From a virus, in IMG/VR virus record IMGVR_UViG_3300048921_000095, positions 1 through 41,787 of that record: 41,787 nucleotides of DNA. One strand, written 5' to 3'. This document shows, one piece after another, positions 30,822-39,651 of this stretch. The notes under the pieces are model-generated. The model worked only from the letters and a program-made list of their open reading frames with translations, was not told the DNA's origin and ran no database searches. The position numbers and the translations under genes are program-made. Numbering within the stretch: position 1 is the first letter of the stretch; each line of letters starts with the position of its first letter.

Positions 30822-32623
30822 GCTACTTCGGATTTAACCCGGTAAACCAGAACCAGCAGCTGGATCAGGCCGCATCCAACCCAATCGGAAGCCCTAAAAA
30901 CGATGTCGGCTTTTTTGATGGCTCAGTCAGCGGCGCGGCATCCGGTCTGTATTCTGGTCTTGTTGCGAAGCCTGACCAGATTTTGTGGGCTGGGGTTGAT
31001 GCAGTCGTGTCGCCCATTGCTCAGTTTGTTAATGACAACACATCATTTCGTGACACGTCACCTGAGTACATCGCCCGGCAGAGAGAGCTTGCTGCAGCAC
31101 AGGTTAAGCGCCTGACGCCGGACGCCGCCACTACCGGCACCGCCGGTCAGGTGCTGTATGGTCTTTTCGATATGGGATCTCAGGCAGTAGTCAGCACGCT
31201 GGCCGCTGGTCCTGCTGGCGCCGCTGCTGCTGTAACGAGCCTGCAGGGATTCTCCGAGTTTGAGCGACTGCGCGGCGAGGGTGTCGATTACAGCACCGCT
31301 CAGGAGGTAGCGCTGGTGCACGGCCTTACCGCTGGTGCCGGTACGGTCATACCGATGAGCATCGGCCTGCGTGCTGGTGGCGCACTGGCTGAAGGTGTCG
31401 GCGCTCAGTTATCACGGTCGGCGATTGGCAATGCTGCTGGTACCGTTGCGCGCGCTGCGCCTGATATCGCTTATGCGGCGGGTACGAACGTCGCCTTCGG
31501 GATGGCTATGCGAGGCAGCACCGCCTCTATCCTGCGCAACAATGGCTATGAGGATATGGCCTCTCAGTATGACGTGTTCGATAAGCAGGCGATGGCGATC
31601 GATGCAGTTCTCGGGCTTGCATTCGGCGGCGTAGGCCGGTTCGTTAACTCGCGTGGTGAAAATGTACGCCCACCTGATTTTATGCCCGCCGACGTCGATG
31701 CAGCGCTGGCGGCCAATGCGGCTCATCATGCTGAGTTTGATATCGCTCCAGGTATCCCGGTTAATGTGCTGTCACGTGATGCGCATGCCCAGGCGCTACG
31801 TCAGGCAATGCAGGATGTCAGCGCAGGACGATCGGTTGATGTGGCGAGCATTGTTGAGCCTGCGGCATTCACCAGCATACCGGCACGGCGCAGCATTATA
31901 TCGCAGGCACTGGATGAGATGCTTTCTCAGGCAGATGAGGGAGCGACATCCAGGGCTCTTGAAATGCGAACGCTTGAGGATCAGGCTGCGCAAATTCTTC
32001 CACGTGGTGACCGCAAGGTTTACCAGTCAGAAATAGCCAACAGTGAACGCATTATCAATAACCTCACTGAGCAGCGTAACCAGATACTGGCAGAGCAGCC
32101 GGCTGGCAGCGGCAAAGCACTGTCCCGTGCCCGCGCCGACAAGCAGGAAAGGCTGAGAGATGTAGACCAGCGGATCAGCGAAGCGCAGGGTCGCCTGGAA
32201 TTCTCTCGTACCGCACTGGCTCCGCATGAGCCTGGTGGTGAATTCTTCGAGGCAAGAGCAGAGATCGCCCGCAGGCAGCAGGCAGAGTCCGAGCTTGATG
32301 CGCAGGCTCTTTCATTTTTCCGCACGGCAGAAGTTCGTTCCGCCGATGAAGTCGCACCGCTGGAGCCTAACGCGGCTCTCCGGGACATAGAAAGCACGCC
32401 ACCGGCAAGAACGGTTGACAATCAGCAGGACATTGACGTGATGGCCGCCGAAGAGTCGCTGGCATTATCGCCAGATATGATGATCACCATGCTTGATGAA
32501 GATGGCAATCCACAGTCAAGAAGCGCGCGCGAGGCCCTCGACGATGCCGCACGGGAAAATGATAAGGCGGTGCAGGACTCCAGACTTTTCGATGTCGCTG
32601 TTGCGTGTTTCTTAAGAGGATAA
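30818..32623 (+). CDS. ejection protein, N-terminal gp16-like component
   Basis: The 601-aa protein overlaps the gp15-like stop (ATGA). Residues about 35-260 are Ala/Gly-rich with amphipathic or membrane-active stretches (VVSTLAAGPAGAAAAVTSLQ; GLTAGAGTVIPMSIGLRAGG; MAIDAVLGLAFGGVGRFV). Residues about 400-600 are acidic and coiled-coil (ERIINNLTEQRNQILAEQPA; EFFEARAEIARRQQAESELD). It is followed after 3 bp by the 824-aa gene, and the two together equal the size of a T7 gp16-type protein. Inner-membrane passage during ejection is the inferred role. Confidence 0.8.
   Translation: MSYFGFNPVNQNQQLDQAASNPIGSPKNDVGFFDGSVSGAASGLYSGLVAKPDQILWAGVDAVVSPIAQFVNDNTSFRDTSPEYIARQRELAAAQVKRLTPDAATTGTAGQVLYGLFDMGSQAVVSTLAAGPAGAAAAVTSLQGFSEFERLRGEGVDYSTAQEVALVHGLTAGAGTVIPMSIGLRAGGALAEGVGAQLSRSAIGNAAGTVARAAPDIAYAAGTNVAFGMAMRGSTASILRNNGYEDMASQYDVFDKQAMAIDAVLGLAFGGVGRFVNSRGENVRPPDFMPADVDAALAANAAHHAEFDIAPGIPVNVLSRDAHAQALRQAMQDVSAGRSVDVASIVEPAAFTSIPARRSIISQALDEMLSQADEGATSRALEMRTLEDQAAQILPRGDRKVYQSEIANSERIINNLTEQRNQILAEQPAGSGKALSRARADKQERLRDVDQRISEAQGRLEFSRTALAPHEPGGEFFEARAEIARRQQAESELDAQALSFFRTAEVRSADEVAPLEPNAALRDIESTPPARTVDNQQDIDVMAAEESLALSPDMMITMLDEDGNPQSRSAREALDDAARENDKAVQDSRLFDVAVACFLRG
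31050..31061. repeat. GTGAC-AC-GTCAC palindrome inside an ejection gene
   Basis: A fourth GTGAC-NN-GTCAC palindrome, this one in coding sequence. It may be chance, unlike the intergenic copies. Confidence 0.35.
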
Positions 32624-32626
32624 ATT

Positions 32627-35101
32627 ATGCGTCAGGAATGTATTAACGCCGTGCAGCAGGCAGCAAGCCGCCGACTCACGCAGCAGGAAATCCAGAATAT
32701 TGAAGACCGTATTTACCGGAATATGCGACAGCTTGCACGCAATGATCCGGCTTCATGGCGGGCGATGACTGACGCCGAACGTCTGCGCCGTGCCGGGCAG
32801 TTAGCAGCGAACGAACTCACCAACGAAGCAGCGCTGAAGAAGCGCCGCGTTGCGCTCACCATCGCAGCCAGGCAGCGTCTCGACGCCTTCATAAAAACCT
32901 ATCAGGGGAAAGACGGCAAGCTTGAGGCCCTTAACCGCACCATCGCCTTTCACGCTGACGGCAAATCTAATTTCCTGTCGGTAGAATCACGCGGTAAAGC
33001 CACACGTGACTATGCGCTCAGCCAGATTCAGGAAGCATTCGAAGCGGTAGACCCGCGATTCTTCCACCTGTTTGAGGACGAGGCCAGCGTGCGCGATCTG
33101 GTTTACGAGATGCGCGGGCAGGACACCGGAAACGTGAGAGCCAAGAAGGGAGCAAAAGCATGGGCTGGCGTTACAGAATTGCTGCGCCAGCGCTTCAATG
33201 ATGCTGGTGGTGATATCGGCTACCTGGAAAACTGGGGCATCCCTCAGCACCACTCAATGGAGAAAGTCGGCAGGGTCTCACAGGACAAGTGGGTCAGCGA
33301 CGTGATCGGCAAGCTGGACCGGAAGTACTACACCAAAGAAGACGGCCAGTTGATGAGTGACGCGGAGCTGAGCACCTTCCTCGGAGAAGCATACAACACG
33401 ATCGCCACCGGCGGGCTGAATAAACTTAGCGATACCGGCATGCGGCTTTCAGGCGCGCGCTCTAATCGCGGTAACGCGTCTCGGCAGATCCACTTCAAAG
33501 ACGCAGATTCTTACCTTGAGTATCAGCGCGAGTATGGCGATCGATCTCTGTGGGAGGTCATGGTCGGTCACCTGGAAGGTATCAGCAAAGATATCGCGCT
33601 GGTTGAAACGTACGGTCCGAACCCCGATCACGTTTTTCGCTCTATCCTCGACGATGTCACAGCTGAGCAGGCCACTGCCAACCCTGAGCGCACCGGCAGG
33701 ATCAAGCGCCTGGCTAACAGCACTGAGAACCTTTACAACTTTATCTCTGGCAAGACTCAGCCGATCGCCAACCCGCACATCGCGCGGTGGTCTGACAACA
33801 TCCGTAACTGGATGGTGGCGAGCCGTCTTGGATCCGCGCTGCTGGCTTCGTTCTCTGACCTGGGCACGATGTACATGTCAGCGAAGGTAGCGAACATCCC
33901 TATGAACCGGCTGTTTATGAACCAGCTTGAGGCGATGAACCCGGCGAATCGCACTGAACTTGCCCGCGCCCGCCGCGCCGGTCTGGCAATGGAATCTCTG
34001 CTCGGCAGCGTTAACCGCTGGGCGATGGATAATATGGGGCCGTCGGTTTCCCGATGGGCAGCAACGGCGGTGATGCGCGCCAGCGGCCTGACAGCATGGA
34101 CTGATGCGCACAAACGCGCCTACGGTGTGACGATGATGGGCAGCCTTGGCGAGGTGGTCAGCAGGGCGCCGGATCTGCGCAGCCTAGATGACAGTGATTT
34201 TCGCATATTGAAAAGCAAAGGAATCACCGAGCAGGACTTCAGCGTCTGGAAGCTGGCGCAGCAGGAGGACTGGGGTAACGGCAACACGACGATGCTGACT
34301 CCGGAAAGTATCATGCGGATCCCTGATGCTGCCGTGATGCACTTAGGCCTCCCTGAGCGTGTCAGGTTTGAAGCTATGCGCCGACTGCTGGCGGCGGTAT
34401 CTGAAGAAGTCGACATGGCCGTGATTACTCCGGGCGCGCGCGAACAGCTTCTTACCGGCGGCGGTTTGCAGCGCGGGACATGGAAAGGCGAATTGACCCG
34501 CTCCGTGTTCCTGTTCAAATCGTTTCCGATCTCTGTTGTGTTACGGCACTGGACGCGCGCAATGGGGATGCCTTCCGCTGGTGGCCGCGCCGCTTATATC
34601 GCCGCGTTTCTCGCCAGCACCACGATGCTCGGAGCGCTGTCTCAGCAGCTTAACGACCTGGCATCCGGGCGCAATCCCCGGGAGATGACCGGTAAAGATG
34701 CAGGTAAATTCTGGCTTGGTGCGCTGCTTAAGGGGGGTGGGCTTGGCCTGTATGGCGACTTCCTTCTTTCTGACCACACGCGCTATGGTGGCGGTGCTCT
34801 GGCATCAATGCTGGGGCCAGTGGCAGGGCTTGTTGATGACGTCGTAAAACTCGCGCAGGGCATCCCGCTTAATGCCGTTGAAGGAAAGCCTGAGCAGACC
34901 GGTGGTGATCTGGTTAAACTCGGCAAGGGCCTTATCCCAGGCGCCAATCTCTGGTATGCAAAAGCCGCGCTTGACCATATGATATTTAACCAGCTTCAGG
35001 AATATTTTTCTCCTGGCTACCTGCGCAAGGTAGAGCAGAGATCCAAGAAGCAGTTCAACCAGACATACTGGTGGCGTCCTCAGGACGTGACCCCGCAATA
35101 A
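32627..35101 (+). CDS. large ejection protein, epsilon15 gp17/T7 gp16-like
   Basis: The 824-aa protein is mainly helical (MRQECINAVQQAASRRLTQQ; RNMRQLARNDPASWRAMTDA; TKNI-type sites absent) with later segments typical of podovirus ejection proteins (WMVASRLGSALLASFSDLGT; TAVMRASGLTAWTDAHKRAY; AAFLASTTMLGALSQQLNDL). A C-terminal glycine-rich stretch (FWLGALLKGGGLGLYGDFLL) looks membrane-interacting. It probably forms the outer part of the internal core that is injected with DNA. ATG 32627 follows AGAGGA. I see no lysozyme motif here; that function lies in the 938-aa protein. Confidence 0.85.
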   Translation: MRQECINAVQQAASRRLTQQEIQNIEDRIYRNMRQLARNDPASWRAMTDAERLRRAGQLAANELTNEAALKKRRVALTIAARQRLDAFIKTYQGKDGKLEALNRTIAFHADGKSNFLSVESRGKATRDYALSQIQEAFEAVDPRFFHLFEDEASVRDLVYEMRGQDTGNVRAKKGAKAWAGVTELLRQRFNDAGGDIGYLENWGIPQHHSMEKVGRVSQDKWVSDVIGKLDRKYYTKEDGQLMSDAELSTFLGEAYNTIATGGLNKLSDTGMRLSGARSNRGNASRQIHFKDADSYLEYQREYGDRSLWEVMVGHLEGISKDIALVETYGPNPDHVFRSILDDVTAEQATANPERTGRIKRLANSTENLYNFISGKTQPIANPHIARWSDNIRNWMVASRLGSALLASFSDLGTMYMSAKVANIPMNRLFMNQLEAMNPANRTELARARRAGLAMESLLGSVNRWAMDNMGPSVSRWAATAVMRASGLTAWTDAHKRAYGVTMMGSLGEVVSRAPDLRSLDDSDFRILKSKGITEQDFSVWKLAQQEDWGNGNTTMLTPESIMRIPDAAVMHLGLPERVRFEAMRRLLAAVSEEVDMAVITPGAREQLLTGGGLQRGTWKGELTRSVFLFKSFPISVVLRHWTRAMGMPSAGGRAAYIAAFLASTTMLGALSQQLNDLASGRNPREMTGKDAGKFWLGALLKGGGLGLYGDFLLSDHTRYGGGALASMLGPVAGLVDDVVKLAQGIPLNAVEGKPEQTGGDLVKLGKGLIPGANLWYAKAALDHMIFNQLQEYFSPGYLRKVEQRSKKQFNQTYWWRPQDVTPQ

Positions 35102-35111
35102 GGATGTATCA

Positions 35112-35249
35112 ATGATTTGGGTTCTCTTAGTTATTGTGCTCTCTGCTCTAATTGTTATGGAGAGAAAGGGGACCATTGATACTGAAGAGTTTTCTGTGGC
35201 TATTGTGTTTGTTTTGACTGGATTTGCTGCCTATCTTGGGTTGAGATAA
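35112..35249 (+). CDS. 45-aa membrane peptide closing the morphogenesis operon
   Basis: ATG 35112 lies seven bases after AAGGA and opens MIWVLLVIVLSALIVMERKG, then TIDTEEFSVAIVFVLTGFAA and YLGLR. Two hydrophobic segments with a short charged loop suggest two membrane spans. A terminator follows 13 bp after the stop. Good ribosome site and clean end support a real gene. No family recognised; it could be a holin-like or superinfection protein. Confidence 0.65.
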   Translation: MIWVLLVIVLSALIVMERKGTIDTEEFSVAIVFVLTGFAAYLGLR

Positions 35250-35262
35250 TTTAAGTTTGAAA

Positions 35263-35283
35263 GCCCGCTTTCGCGGGCCTTTT
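35263..35283 (+). terminator. late operon terminator
   Basis: The stem GCCCGC/GCGGGC with a TTTC loop is followed by CTTTT. It ends the 17-kb head, tail and ejection transcript before the tailspike unit, which has its own operator and promoter. Confidence 0.85.
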
Positions 35284-35319
35284 CCGCACAATTCACGAAG
35301 CTAGAAAGCCGCTTTTCTA

Positions 35320-35346
35320 AAGGTATTGTGGAAATCGCAATACCTT
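35320..35346 (-). terminator. candidate terminator of the 86-aa leftward gene
   Basis: A perfect 9-bp inverted repeat AAGGTATTG/CAATACCTT with a 9-nt loop lies 5 bp beyond the stop of the leftward gene. The T run after it on the minus strand is short, so termination may be weak. Confidence 0.5.
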
Positions 35347-35351
35347 CCGTG

Positions 35352-35612
35352 CTACACCATTTCTTTTTTTAGTCTCATGGCGCAGTAGTCGAGATGCGTC
35401 TGTATGTCGCGCATCGACATTTGTGAGGCCGTGACGTAATTCATCAGCGCCGCTAATTCCGCCATCGGCCCTTCAACGTTAAAGCCATCATCGCTTAACT
35501 CCCGCAAAAGCGTCATCAGGTGTGATTCCTGAATCAACGACCTTACGCCGTCATTCGTATGAATTCTTTCGGCGAATCCGTGTTCCAGAGGGTGGTTATA
35601 CTGGCGCTGCAT
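35352..35612 (-). CDS. 86-aa protein behind a LexA-like box, second SOS candidate
   Basis: ATG 35612 (MQRQYNHPLEHGFAERIHTN) follows GGAG by 8 bases; a TTG six codons earlier is possible. The protein is helical (DGVRSLIQESHLMTLLRELS; MAELAALMNYVTASQMSMRD; LDYCAMRLKKEMV) and soluble. I recognise no family. A LexA box with one mismatch lies 22 bp upstream and overlaps the best promoter. It is a lone leftward gene between the late operon and the tailspike, a typical place for a lysogen- or SOS-expressed gene. Roles could be antirepression, toxin or host control. Confidence 0.7.
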   Translation of the reverse strand: MQRQYNHPLEHGFAERIHTNDGVRSLIQESHLMTLLRELSDDGFNVEGPMAELAALMNYVTASQMSMRDIQTHLDYCAMRLKKEMV

Positions 35613-35633
35613 CTCATGGTCTCCGTGCAATTA

Positions 35634-35660
35634 CTGTATATATATACATATATCAGACAA
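35634..35660 (-). promoter_or_regulatory. near-consensus LexA box and promoter of the 86-aa gene
   Basis: CTGT-ATATATAT-ACAT (35634-35649, plus strand) differs from CTGT-N8-ACAG by one base, and the left flank TACTGTATATATATA is the consensus. On the minus strand TTGTCT (35660-35655), a 16-bp spacer and TACAGT place the -10 inside the box. Confidence 0.7.
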
Positions 35661-35688
35661 GTGGTAATTTCTCCAGCCTAACTTTTAG

Positions 35689-35745
35689 TTACCTGCAAGG
35701 TAATAAAATTGCGCATTTAATCCACATATGGGTTAAGCGTAATAG
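35689..35745 (+). promoter_or_regulatory. tailspike operator and promoter
   Basis: A perfect operator (35689-35703) is preceded by TTTAGT, almost the same sequence as the terminase operator (TATAGT then TTACC). An ACATATGGGTT element is centred about 31 bp downstream, followed by a -10-like TAATAG (35740-35745). The tailspike therefore has its own repressed promoter. Confidence 0.6.
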
Positions 35746-35796
35746 AATGCCTACAGAGACAGCGTACCCGGGCGCTGTGACAGGTGGAGAAATTTT

Positions 35797-38385
35797 ATGA
35801 CCGTATCAACAGAGGTTGATCACAACGATTACACAGGCAATGGGGTAACTACCTCATTCCCTTATACCTTCAGGATTTTCAAAACGTCTGACATCACGGT
35901 GACGGTAGTTGATCTCGCTGAAAACATCACGACGCTGAACCTCGATACCGATTACACGGTGAGCGGGGCTGGTGGCTTTACCGGCGGTAATGTAACGCTG
36001 CCTGCGCCTTTGGCCAATGGTTATAAGATCTCCATCGCGCGCAACCTTCCGCTAACGCAGGAAACCGACCTGCGCAACCAGGGTAAGTTTTTTGCTGAAG
36101 TGCATGAGGATGCTTTCGACAAGCTGACGATGCTTATCCAGCAGGTATTCAGCCGCTTCAGCCTGGCTCTGCGTAAGCCATCATTTCAGGCGTCCTGGTA
36201 TGATGCGCTGGGGAACAGCATCAGGAATCTGCGCGATCCTGTAAGTCCGCAGGATGCTGCGACAAAAAATTATGTAGACGCATCAGAGATGAGTGCATTC
36301 CGTCGCACGTTACGTGTTCCAGAATCCTTCATATCTGAGCTTCCATCAGCAGCAAACCGAGCTATGAAATCGTTGCAGTTTGACGAGGCTGGTGATGTGC
36401 AACTCGTCAGTGTCAGCACACCTTCTATCCCGGACCTGATCGTTAACGGGGATCAGAAGGTTGGCAGTACCTACGGTGGCACAGTCTATAGCGATTATCA
36501 GGTATCAAGCTTCATCAAAAAGGGGGGCTTTGTTACCGGCGGAACTGTCACCAAAAAGTTTGATGTCTTCCGACACAGCGACGGCATGTGGTATGCCTAT
36601 AAGTTGTCGCTGCCGTTCACGGTTATAGCTGGATCTGCACCAGACAGTAACTGGGTTTGTGTAGGCATCCTTGATCGTTATTCCGTAGGAGATCTGAGAA
36701 ACTTCAAAGGTGTTGGAGATGGGGTTGCTGATGATACAAGTGCTTTAATAAAAGGATGCTTGTATAGCGATTTTTTCAACACTAAGACTTTTGTCCCAAA
36801 AGACTTTACATTTATATCAGGACCGATAAAGCTTATCGGTATGGATGGGCTGTGGATTGCCGGTTCAGGCACTATAAAAATGAAAGGTGGGCGTACTGGC
36901 GCTGTATTATATTCTGGCGGTGCTCAGATAACTTTCATTGGTGCTAAAAATGTTGTCATCGATGGCCCAACCTTTGATGGTAACCGTGCTGGTTCTCCAC
37001 TATATACCGGGTTCAACCATGGTATTCAGTTTGTAACAGGCGATAATGATTACCGATCAAATAACGGTGGGGAGTCAAAGCCAAACACTAACATCAGAAT
37101 TATTAACGCTAAATTTAAAAATCAAGGTAGCTTTAGCTCAGGCTATGATAAATTTGGTGATGCTATTTACTTGTTTGGGTGTGACGGAGTATTAGTAGAA
37201 AATGTTTATTTTGAGAACGTGGGTCGCTGGGCTGTTGCAGTTAGCGATTCTATTAATGTAAAAATCATAAGTAATAGTTGTGACAACTCTCAGTCTGGCT
37301 CAGTGGCTCTCGGGTTTGTAGATGTCGAAACAGAAAGCACTGATCAAGTGAACGGTACATATGCTCGAGATATTATTATTGCCAACAACATACTGAAGGG
37401 ATTTTGTCAGATACTGGTTGGCGGTGGTTGTCATGAAGCAAACTACCAAGGCACATATCATTATGTAAAAAACGTACTGGTATGCAACAACGTGCTTACT
37501 GTAACTGGTGGTCCACATTCAAATCCATCATATCTTACTAACTTAATTTTTATGGGGTGCGCGCCATTCTGTAATGTTTTGCCGACGCAAGGTGTTGTAG
37601 AAAATGTAAATATAATTTTCTCAAATAATAATTTGAGGTTTGAACTGTCTGCACTGTCAATTGGTATGGGGATAAACGCCCAAGGCATTGGTGGTAGCAA
37701 TTTGGTGCAGGGTATTTCTTTTATTGGGAATACGATAACTGGTTTTTCAAAGGGAATACAGGCATCAGGAGTAAGTGGTAGCGGTGGATATTCTTTAAGA
37801 GATATTGTTGCAGACTGTAATACAATAGTTTGCAATGGAGAAAATTCAATAGGCATTAGGTTCGCTGCAACGCAAATTGTTCACTACATGATTGGTCGAA
37901 ATATAATCCGCGGAACCAGAACTAGAGCCATCTCTATTGAGGATGCAAGAGCACTTGGCGCCATTGATTCATGCGGAATTGTTAACGAAAACAGCATGGC
38001 AGCAGATAGTGGAACAAATATGTTCACTGACATTTATCGCGCATCTCTTATAGGTAACTTATGCGTTGGAGGAGCTAGTCAACTTGACATGACTGCGAAT
38101 ATCATTGATAAGAACTACGGCAACTCATGGAATTCTTTTAAAAGAACTATACCAGCTATTAACATCCCTGTTGGCGGACAGCAGGCTATAGGTGGCATAG
38201 ACCTGACTGGTATGGCTCAATTCGGTTATACTTTCACCATTGAACCGCCTTTCTATTTAGACCAGGCTACGTATCAGGGATCTGTTTCCTCTCCAGCGAT
38301 TGGGACTTTAGTTCTAAAAAACGGAACGTCTTCACCTATAACCAAGATCCCTGCGGAATGGAACTGTGTTGTAGAAAAGAGGTAA
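35797..38385 (+). CDS. tailspike with T7 gp17-like anchor and beta-helix body
   Basis: The 862-aa protein has an N-terminal anchor related to the T7 tail fibre head (residues about 1-135: DYTGNGVTTSFPYTFRIFKT; TLPAPLANGYKISIARNLPL; EDAFDKLTMLIQQVFSRFSL). A linker with LRDPVSPQDAATKNYVDAS follows, and from about residue 300 a right-handed beta-helix of the pectate-lyase type (GVGDGVADDTSALIKG; NVVIDGPTFDGNRAG). Such spikes bind and usually cut O-antigen. The DNA turns clearly more AT-rich from about 36700 to the end, suggesting that the receptor-binding part was acquired by exchange. ATG 35797 follows GGAG. Confidence 0.9.
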   Translation: MTVSTEVDHNDYTGNGVTTSFPYTFRIFKTSDITVTVVDLAENITTLNLDTDYTVSGAGGFTGGNVTLPAPLANGYKISIARNLPLTQETDLRNQGKFFAEVHEDAFDKLTMLIQQVFSRFSLALRKPSFQASWYDALGNSIRNLRDPVSPQDAATKNYVDASEMSAFRRTLRVPESFISELPSAANRAMKSLQFDEAGDVQLVSVSTPSIPDLIVNGDQKVGSTYGGTVYSDYQVSSFIKKGGFVTGGTVTKKFDVFRHSDGMWYAYKLSLPFTVIAGSAPDSNWVCVGILDRYSVGDLRNFKGVGDGVADDTSALIKGCLYSDFFNTKTFVPKDFTFISGPIKLIGMDGLWIAGSGTIKMKGGRTGAVLYSGGAQITFIGAKNVVIDGPTFDGNRAGSPLYTGFNHGIQFVTGDNDYRSNNGGESKPNTNIRIINAKFKNQGSFSSGYDKFGDAIYLFGCDGVLVENVYFENVGRWAVAVSDSINVKIISNSCDNSQSGSVALGFVDVETESTDQVNGTYARDIIIANNILKGFCQILVGGGCHEANYQGTYHYVKNVLVCNNVLTVTGGPHSNPSYLTNLIFMGCAPFCNVLPTQGVVENVNIIFSNNNLRFELSALSIGMGINAQGIGGSNLVQGISFIGNTITGFSKGIQASGVSGSGGYSLRDIVADCNTIVCNGENSIGIRFAATQIVHYMIGRNIIRGTRTRAISIEDARALGAIDSCGIVNENSMAADSGTNMFTDIYRASLIGNLCVGGASQLDMTANIIDKNYGNSWNSFKRTIPAINIPVGGQQAIGGIDLTGMAQFGYTFTIEPPFYLDQATYQGSVSSPAIGTLVLKNGTSSPITKIPAEWNCVVEKR

Positions 38386-38393
38386 TAAATTAA

Positions 38394-38411
38394 GCGCGCC
38401 GCACGGCGCGC
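38394..38411. terminator. hairpin between convergent tailspike and acyltransferase genes
   Basis: GCGCGCCG/CGGCGCGC with a 2-base gap between arms (so a few inner pairs must open for the loop) lies 8 bp after the tailspike stop and 5 bp from the acyltransferase stop. T runs on both sides are short. It probably serves both directions. Confidence 0.6.
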
Positions 38412-38416
38412 CATTT

Positions 38417-39523
38417 CTAATCTTTTTTCATGTGTTTTATAAATTTTCTTGCTAATGTCATGCTTGGTTTTTCTACGCAGATGTATAACAAGTATGAAAG
38501 AGCGATTGCCATTGTTAGGGCAAGCAGGAATTTACTAAACCCGGTGGCGAACTCAAACGGAGGGAATGAAAAACCAGGGGTATAGAGTGTATCCATTAGC
38601 ATCGGATGAACCAGATAAAGCGAATATGATATGTTCCCAAGGAACATCAGAGGTTTTATTTCAGACATTCCTCTTACCATTTCATAGAATACCATGACGA
38701 ACATCAATATCATGCAGTGAACGCCTACATTCACAATCCCATGGCCACCATTGTAACGAGAACCGAAGGAAAAAACGGAGAAAGATATTCCAATCACTAG
38801 CATAAAATTAGCTAAAGACGTTGCATTAAAATTCATATCTTTTAGCTTTATATATATCTCACAAAGTACCATCCCATAAACAAACTCAAAAAGCATCGGT
38901 GATGCAAATATTTTGATTATGCCTTGCAGTGAATTTTTTGCTTCAAAATTAAGGGTGGCTTGAGATGAAAATGATAGAGACCCATTTACATAGGCATTTG
39001 AAGAATAAACAACTAATAATATTAATGCCGAACATAACAATGACCTATATCTACCACTTAAAGACATTGATATAAGAAATAAAAAGTAAAAACATATCTC
39101 ATATGTAAGCGTCCATGCGGTATATATTAGAGAGAATCCATAGTATGGTGCTTCAGCGTTGAAATCAAAAGGTAAAAGCAGCGCTGCCTTTATGAGCCTG
39201 ATGTCAACAGGATTATTGTAGAAGTAAACGAAAGAAAATATCAAAAGGCAAACAATGTAAACAGGGTAAAGCCTGAACATTCTTCTTATTGTAAAGTTAA
39301 GTGGCGAAAAATCTTTTGTGGTTGACAGGACGATAACGAACCCGCTTAACATAAAGAATATATCCACTCCAAAATAACCACCCTCAAAAAGAAGATCGCC
39401 TAAATTCTGTTGCGCGTATGTATGATTAAGTAATCCCCTGTAATGAAAAAAAACAACAGCAAGGCACGCAATTCCTCTGAGGTAATGTATTGAAAGCAAT
39501 GTTCCCTTATTTTCACTCATCAT
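38417..39523 (-). CDS. acyltransferase-3 family O-antigen acetylase, lysogenic conversion
   Basis: The 368-aa integral membrane protein has the acyltransferase-3 (OafA-type) pattern: IHYLRGIACLAVVFFHY with Arg16 and His27, YFGVDIFFMLSGFVIVLS, RRMFRLYPVYIVCL, and about ten membrane spans, ending LGNISYSLYLVHPML and CVEKPSMTLARKF. These enzymes O-acetylate surface sugars. phiV10 carries a comparable gene that changes its receptor, and this copy lies next to the tailspike as expected for receptor masking. It is AT-rich relative to the phage. It is leftward, with its own presumed promoter, and no full operator lies upstream, consistent with expression in the lysogen. Confidence 0.92.
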   Translation of the reverse strand: MMSENKGTLLSIHYLRGIACLAVVFFHYRGLLNHTYAQQNLGDLLFEGGYFGVDIFFMLSGFVIVLSTTKDFSPLNFTIRRMFRLYPVYIVCLLIFSFVYFYNNPVDIRLIKAALLLPFDFNAEAPYYGFSLIYTAWTLTYEICFYFLFLISMSLSGRYRSLLCSALILLVVYSSNAYVNGSLSFSSQATLNFEAKNSLQGIIKIFASPMLFEFVYGMVLCEIYIKLKDMNFNATSLANFMLVIGISFSVFSFGSRYNGGHGIVNVGVHCMILMFVMVFYEMVRGMSEIKPLMFLGNISYSLYLVHPMLMDTLYTPGFSFPPFEFATGFSKFLLALTMAIALSYLLYICVEKPSMTLARKFIKHMKKD

Positions 39524-39651
39524 TTTTTACTCATTAGAAGTTTGTGCACATTATGCATAAATTATGAATGAATGGTAGAAAAGCGTCCTGTAGCAACCTG
39601 CCAAACTGATGGGTTGATGCATCCTTAGTTGAGACAAGTAAATTCCTTCGG

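Noticed and set aside
32600-32640. Possible frameshift splitting one gp16-like gene into the 601-aa and 824-aa frames
   Set aside because: The second frame has its own AGAGGA site and ATG at good spacing, and the first ends cleanly, so two genes fit better.
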